64,000 bases of DNA, taken from the NCBI RefSeq assembly GCF_019320115.1, contig NC_089584.1, forward strand, positions 99,869,792 through 99,933,791, given 5' to 3'. The translations under genes were made by a program, and so were the position numbers. The notes under the pieces were generated by a model. That model was given only the letters and a program-made list of their open reading frames with translations. It was not told where the DNA came from and did not search any database. The stretch is from Miscanthus floridulus (Eukaryota > Streptophyta > Magnoliopsida > Poales > Poaceae). This document shows positions 59,019-64,000 of the stretch, piece after piece. Positions within the stretch are counted from its first letter, which is position 1, and each line of letters opens with the position of its first letter.

Positions 59019-60229
59019 GCTGTGCTGACAATGTGAGAGGTAGCGGCGATGTAGATTAGGAGAGTTTCGTCTGGCCGTGGTGCCGTCATGATTGGAAGCC
59101 TTGTTAGAAACAACTTGAGTTGCTTGAAAGCTGTATCTGCCTCCTCCGACCAGGAAAAGCGCTTAGAGGCCATGAGGAGTCTGAAGAACGGTAGCCCTTT
59201 TTCACCGAGGCACGATATGAAGCGGCTTAAAGTAGCCATGCAGCCTGTAAGCTTCTGTATATCCTTAATGCATGTTGGCCGTTTCATGTTGGTGATGGTG
59301 GAGACCTTGTCGGTGTTGGGCTCGATGCCACGAGCCCTGACGATGTAGCCCAGCAGTATACCAGATGGAACTCTAAAGATGCACTTTGAAGGGTTCAGCT
59401 TCCATCTGTACCTTTTTAGGTTGGCGAACGTTTCCTCGAGGTCGGCAATAAGATTGTCGGTGGTCTTAGACTTGACGACCACATCGTCGATGTAGGCTTC
59501 GACGTTGCAGCTGCTCTATTGATCGAGGCACATCTGGATGGCCCTTTGATAGGTCGCCTCGGCGTTCTTGAGTCCAAATGACATGGTGGTGTAGCAGTAC
59601 GCACCGAAGGGCATGATGAATGGCATCTTGATCTGGTCTTCTTCCTTGAGGGAAATCTGGTGATAGCCAGAGTAACAGTCGAGGAAGGAGAGCAGTTCGT
59701 AGCCGGCGGTGGAGTCTACAACCTCATCTATCTGAGGCAGACCAAAGGGGTCTTTAGGGCTGTGTTTGTTAAGATTAGTGTAATCAACGCACATTCTCCA
59801 TTCTTTATTCTTTTTTTGAATGAGAATAGGGTTTGCTAACCACTCAGGATGATATACTTCTTTTATGAACCATTTTATTTCTACCCTAATAGCCTCCTTG
59901 TCTGGCATGAATCAGCGAAGTTTCTGCTTGATCGGTTTGGTGATCGGTGAGACATTCAAGGAGTGCTCGATCTTCTCCCGTGGTACCCCTGGCATGTCTG
60001 TAGGTTTCCAAGCAAACATTTTGGCATTAGCACATAGGAAGGAGATGAGCTCGCTTTCCTATTTGGTGTCGAGGTGAGCCCCAATCTTCACGGTCTTGGA
60101 GGGGTCATCGAGGCCGAGGCCGACCTCCTTGGTTTCCTTGGACTTGGTGAAAGCACGAGGAGGCTCCAGCGATGGGATCTCTAGGTCATCGGTGGGCACC
60201 ATCTTGGCATCGGTGACCACATTGGCCAT
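59019..60229 (-). pseudogene. pol: Element F pol, reverse transcriptase and start of RNase H
   Basis: Minus strand. PTDMPGVPREKIEHSL leads into RT: WLANPILIQKKNKEWRMCVD, LLSFLDCYSGYHQISL, and the catalytic YIDD encoded at 59483-59494 (EAYIDDVVVKSK). After it come LNPSKCIFRVPSGILLGYIV, RPTCIKDIQKLTGCMATLSR, FSWSEEADTAFKQLK and TLLIYIAATSHIVSTAV, where solo LTR H cuts in. Stops include CAG/CAA-type changes near 59514 and 59914. The frame is otherwise well preserved. Confidence 0.9.
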
Positions 60230-60955
60230 CTAGATGGAGAGGTCGGTGGCTTCGGCGAGGGCGAGACTCTCTGTCTCATAGGCGTAGGCGATGGAGACAT
60301 TGGCCCGCAAGGACAGGACTCCTGTAGGTGAAGGCATCTTCAGCATTAGGTAAGCATAGTGCAGTACAACCATGAACTTGGCCAGAGCTGGCCGACCAAG
60401 TATGGCATGATAGGTAGTGTTGAAGTCGGCGATGTAGAAGTTGATATGCTCGACGCGGTAGTTGCTCGCCGTGCTAAACTGTACTGGTAGGGTGATCTCT
60501 CCAAGAGATTTGGATGCCCTACCAGGTACCACACCCTAGAAGGAGGAGTGTGAGGGTGTGAGATCAGTTATCCTGAGGCCCAACTCCTTTAAGGCTCCAG
60601 CGAAGAGGAGATTCAGAGCGCTCCCACCGTCGATGAGCACTTTTCTAAAAAGCACTTTCTGGATGGTTGCATCGAGGACGAGGGGGAAACGCCCTATGTA
60701 GGGGATGTCTGCCCATTGGTCGGCCCTACTGAAGGTGATGGGGACCTTGGACCATGGGCGATAGCTAGGGTTGGCGGCGGTGTCTTCCATAGTAATGGCG
60801 AGCACCCATCGGGCGGTGAGCTTCCGTTCTCTTCTGCTCTCGGTGGAGGCGAGGTCCTCGAAGATGGTGGCGACCACCTTGTCGTGGTTCTAGAAGGCAT
60901 TGTTAATGCCCCTAGGTGGTTGGTGGCCTTCAGCTCCATCGTTGGTGTCGTCGTC
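60230..60955 (-). pseudogene. pol: Element F protease region
   Basis: Minus strand, two long in-frame pieces (60536-60877 and 60230-60532) split by one stop. They contain WSKVPITFSRADQWADIPYI, VLIDGGSALNLLF (a D-G-G version of the aspartic protease D-S/T-G centre), FYIADFNTTYHAILGRPALA and FMVVLHYAYLMLKMP. This matches the Tat-type protease with its IDGGS active site. It cleaves the polyprotein in the particle. Confidence 0.85.
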
Positions 60956-62700
60956 TAGCTTTTTGTCCTAGAACTCCTTAGCCAAACCGAGGCAGTCCTT
61001 CATCTTATGTCTGGCATTCTTGTGGAGAGGGCACGGGCCATTGAGGATCTTCTTGTACTGCTCATCGTAGTTGCGCTTGGCATGAGGTTCATTAATGGCG
61101 GCGACGATGTGGTCTGGCCGGCGGCGATGATTTTGACCAGACTTGGGTCCTTCTGGCCAATCACGACTGCTGTCATGAAGGTAACTACGGTCATCATAGC
61201 AGTGGTCATTGTGGCATCGGTCATCGAGGTAGTCGTCATAGCGGCGTGTTGGCCAATGAGTACCCGCATCCTCGTTGAAGCATACCTCGGCTTCCTTGGC
61301 ATTGGCGTACTGGTTGGCAGTCATAATCATCTCACCAATCCCTGTGTGTAGCTTGCGGATGAACTTGGAGCGAAGCTCATAGTGATGGAGTCCTCGGATG
61401 AAGGCGGTGATGACCTCTGCTTACGTGATGTTGGGAATAGAATTCCTCATCTCAAAAAAGCGTCTGATGTAGCTACGGAGGAGCTCAGATGGCTTCTGGT
61501 TGATGCGGTTGAGATCATGCTTGGTGCCTAGCTGAGTACACGTAGCCATATAATTGTCGGTGAAGACTTTTTTCAGCTCTTCCTAGGATCCAATGGAGTC
61601 CGGGGCAAGGCTTGTGAACTAGTTCATGGCGGTTGACAAGAGCATGATGGGAAGATAGTTCACCATGACACTGGTGTCTCCTCCGGTGGTGCGGACAGTA
61701 GTGGCGTAAGCCTATAGCCACTGTGTTGGATTCATCCTTCTCTTATAGGGCTCGACCCCAATGATTTTAAAACCATAGGGCCACTGAAGTGTCCAGAGTG
61801 CCCTCGTGAATGCCGGGGGCCCTTCGGGGTTGTCGACGCCATCGTCTGCAGCATTGTCGGCGTTGAGCGGCTTGAGAGCTGAGTTTGGGTTACCGTACTC
61901 TTGCTCATACTCCTGGCGGTAGCGTACTTCTTCTTCATGGTGACTGAAGCGGTGTTCATCGATACATCGTCGCGCATCTCAGAGATTGTTGAGGTGCACT
62001 CAGATGTCCTAGTCGACCTCCTAGTTGTGTTGGTGGTGATGTTCAATGCGGTTGCCCCTAGGTCCACCCTGGAGGGGTTGCTTGTCATCGTGGTGCTGGT
62101 CGGTGAAGTGACTTGGGCGGTGATCGGATCTTTGCGTGGCTAATCGGCGAATCGAGGTTGTGGAGTATGAAGGTCTTTGATCCTGACGAATCTCATTGAC
62201 CTGACAGTGCGCCGCTTTAAGCATGGCAGTGACCTTGGGGACTTCTGGTGTCTATGGGAGCTAGGCAAGCTCGTTGGCGGCCACTACCAGATTGGCGCTT
62301 GGGGTCTGGTAGACGTCGTGGCCATCAACACGGACAAACTCGTCATCGAGGTTGCGTTGGAGTGGCCTTCCTTGCGAGTGAAGCTGCTGCTCGGCCATCA
62401 CAAGGGCAACCTCATTTGCTTGGTGCTATGCACGGTTGACGTTCTGGTTCTCGCGAGCGGCGCGTTCCTCCTCGGTTTTGCCGTTTCGAGGGGGGCTATC
62501 GACGCTGACGTTGAAGATTGCGCCGCCACAGAATGGAAGGAGAGGAAGTAGTTTAGTGGTGGTTTCAGCGATGGTCTCCGTAGAGCCCTAGGACTCGGAG
62601 TCTGGATTCTCCTCTAGGATGGTTTAGAGGGATGCTCTAGGGCGTCGGTCGACGTGCAACATGTTGACAGCTGGCGGAAGCTGGTCGGTGATCTGGTCAG
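60956..62700 (-). pseudogene. gag: Element F gag
   Basis: Minus strand. The N-terminal part near 62540-62250 is charged and disordered (TEEERAARENQNVNRA, LQRNLDDEFVRVDGHDVYQT). The capsid-like domain lies near 61800-61340: WPYGFKIIGVEPYKRRMNP, VMVNYLPIMLL, NRINQKPSELLRSYIRRFFE and ITAFIRGLHHYELRSKF. A tail with HAKRNYDEQYKKILNGPCPLH follows, then ARHKMKDCLGLAKEF-stop near 60968. There are several TAG stops. The exact start codon cannot be fixed. Confidence 0.78.
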
Positions 62701-62753
62701 CGAGAGGATGGACAGTTCCAACCTGGTCGGTGAATTTGCCCCTTAGGGCATCT

Positions 62754-63212
62754 TGGTAATCATCTACAGTCCTCCGAGAGGTATCCCACGAAGGTAGATT
62801 GATCTGCAGAGAGGCATGTAATCAAGAATAAGAAGGCAATAGAGACACACAAGTTAGACAGGTTTAGGCCATCGGTATGACATAATACCCTACTCCTGTG
62901 GTCTGTTGGATTGTATTGGCTATCGTATGATATTGCGTGAGTTTGGAGGGGGTCCCTGCCCGCCTTATATAGTTCGAGGGGCAGGGTTACAAGTCGATTA
63001 GATCTGAGAGATAACCGGAAAGTAATAACAGATTACAAAAATAATGGGATCATACATATCCTAATAGATCTCATAGTATCTTCAGGCCCGGTGTCTTGCA
63101 GGAGGCGCCAAGCAGAGTCGTGCCCCACAAGGCTTCGACTTGTGGGCTGGGCCACCCCTGGGGGCATAGCCCATGTGGTCCGCCATGGGCATCCAGGGTC
63201 ATACCCCCCACA
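62754..63212 (-). repeat. 5' LTR of element F
   Basis: About 459 bp, left edge approximate (TGGTAATC at 62754 is the best guess) and right edge CCCCCCACA exact. It matches the split LTR at 38949-39109 and 48060-48351. A minus-strand TATATAA box lies at 62965-62971. The sequence just left of 62754 (TGCCCCTTAGGGCATC) would include a degenerate primer site, which I could not assign to a tRNA. Confidence 0.85.
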
Positions 63213-63217
63213 CTTAG

Positions 63218-63264
63218 ATAGAGGGGTGTAGTCTTGGCTAGACCGATAGTTTTAATTCTGCACT
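63218..63264 (+). repeat. Element E: Copia LTR, continuation right of element F
   Basis: After the second copy of CTTAG (63213-63217) the interrupted LTR continues (ATAGAGGGGTGTAGTC, ACCGATAGTTTTAATTC) for 47 bp before the hAT-like insertion. Confidence 0.6.
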
Positions 63265-63994
63265 TAGGGCTGGACAAAATACTCACGGCTCGCCAACTCG
63301 CTCCACTCGTGTTCGGCTCAGCTCGGCTCGGCTTTACTTTTTCACGAGCTGAGCTAGAAGTCTAGCTTGCTATTTTAACAAGCCAGCTCAAGCCAGCTCG
63401 TGAGCTGCTCATGAGCTCAAATGAGCTAAGACCTTTTAGCCCATAACTATGAATCTAGAAGATGATGATGCTGACCTTGAAGTGTACACCAGTTCCATTG
63501 ATATGTAATCCTTATTTTCAGCTATTTCATATGAATTTTGATTTTATAATTGTTGTGGTACTTAAATGTTGATTTATGGATTGTTTTCCAGGGAGAAGAT
63601 GATGATGCTGACATTGAATTTGTGGACTTTCCTAAGTCTATGGTGGCAAGCAACTAGTAAGTATGCTGGAACTGCATGCATCATGGATGGACCAGCTATG
63701 TTGCATGGTTGATACATTTGATGAACCTGATATGGATTAATCATGTATGGTTGCACAATGGTGGACGTCACCTTCTAGAATTATTGTGGCATGAACATTA
63801 TAAACATGTGTGTCCTATTTTTTTAGTAGCTCGCAAGCTAAACGAGCCAGCTCAAGCTCGCTAACGAACCGAGCTGAGCTGCCCGTCTAGCTCATAATAT
63901 TAACGAGCCGAGCCGAGCCAAGCCAGCTCATTAGCCTAATGAGCCAGCTTGAGCTGGATCGAGCCGAGCCGAGCTGGCTCGATATCTAGCCCTA
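63265..63994. mobile_element. Element I: non-autonomous hAT-like transposon, 730 bp
   Basis: TAGGGCTGGA at 63265 and TCTAGCCCTA ending at 63994 are short inverted ends with one mismatch. The eight bases before it are TCTGCACT (63257-63264) and the window ends with TCTGCA directly after it, so six of the expected eight duplicated bases match before the window runs out. Both arms are rich in AGCTCG/CGAGCC words in opposite orientation, which would form a large hairpin. No transposase is present; two small acidic frames (EDDDADLEVYTSSIDM and EDDDADIEFVDF) resemble each other. Confidence 0.8.
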
Positions 63995-64000
63995 TCTGCA

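Larger units (their letters stand above)
38925..63212 (-). mobile_element. Element F: Tat-lineage Ty3/gypsy element with antisense additional gene, minus strand
   Basis: The target duplication CTTAG (38920-38924 and 63213-63217) is exact, and the Copia LTR text continues across it. In element orientation the order is 5' LTR (about 62754-63212), gag, protease, RT, RNase H and integrase (62700 down to 53892), repeats, an oppositely directed Transposase_28-type gene (49287-52579), and the 3' LTR (38925-48351, split by CACTA G). Solo LTR H interrupts pol. Without G and H the element is about 12.2 kb. A by-eye comparison of 162 LTR bases gives 12 differences, so F is older than B and D. Confidence 0.93.

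Overview
This window looks like intergenic DNA from a large plant genome, most likely a grass (Poaceae, perhaps Panicoideae). It is built almost entirely from nested transposable elements. I recognise no host gene, rRNA gene or functional tRNA gene. The grass call is an inference from the element types: long-LTR chromoviruses with TGTAACACC termini, Tat-lineage Ty3/gypsy elements with an antisense Transposase_28 gene, an Athila-like gag with a tRNA-Asp-type primer site, a CACTA element with a Transposase_24 gene, and GC-rich LTR segments.

Layout. Element A is a decayed chromoviral pol, seen at 1-810 and 17471-17801. It is split by element B (811-17465, + strand, target duplication ATTTG at 806-810 and 17466-17470), a chromovirus with about 2.9 kb LTRs, an extra ORF before gag, and decayed gag-pol. 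The 5' LTR of B holds F2 (1662-6252), a truncated Tat element inserted with no target duplication. Next to the end of A's pol lies C (LTR 17829-19041, tRNA-Asp-like primer site, Athila-like gag, noncoding interior). C is interrupted by D (21828-36528, - strand, duplication AAAAG), a chromovirus with 4.4 kb LTRs and a frameshift-free gag-pol carrying seven in-frame stops. At 36585 a probable Copia LTR (E) begins. E is interrupted by F (38925-63212, - strand, duplication CTTAG), a Tat element, and by a 730-bp hAT-like element (63265-63994). F is itself split by G, a CACTA element (39110-48056, 31-bp perfect inverted ends, duplication GAT) in its 3' LTR, and by H, a solo chromovirus LTR (55897-59018, duplication GCTGT) inside pol. 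G contains five copies of a 522-bp tandem repeat, the end of a second CACTA, and a tRNA-like SINE candidate.

How the parts work together. Each full-length retroelement shows the expected order of LTR, primer site, gag, protease, RT, RNase H, integrase, polypurine tract and LTR, but every coding region carries stops. Most stops are single C-to-T or G-to-A changes of Gln, Arg or Trp codons, as expected from deamination of methylated cytosine. By eye, LTR pairs differ by about 1% (D), 2% (B) and 7% (F) over the stretches compared, so F is the oldest of these three insertions.

The most interesting signal is inside the chromovirus LTRs. In B, D and H, three different LTR families, there is a symmetrical phase-1 exon-like block (72, 153 and 72 bp) ending in AG|GCAAG. 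About 1 kb further on a second block begins with the other two bases of a GAT codon and runs in phase to a stop. This looks like a spliced reading frame carried inside the LTR itself.
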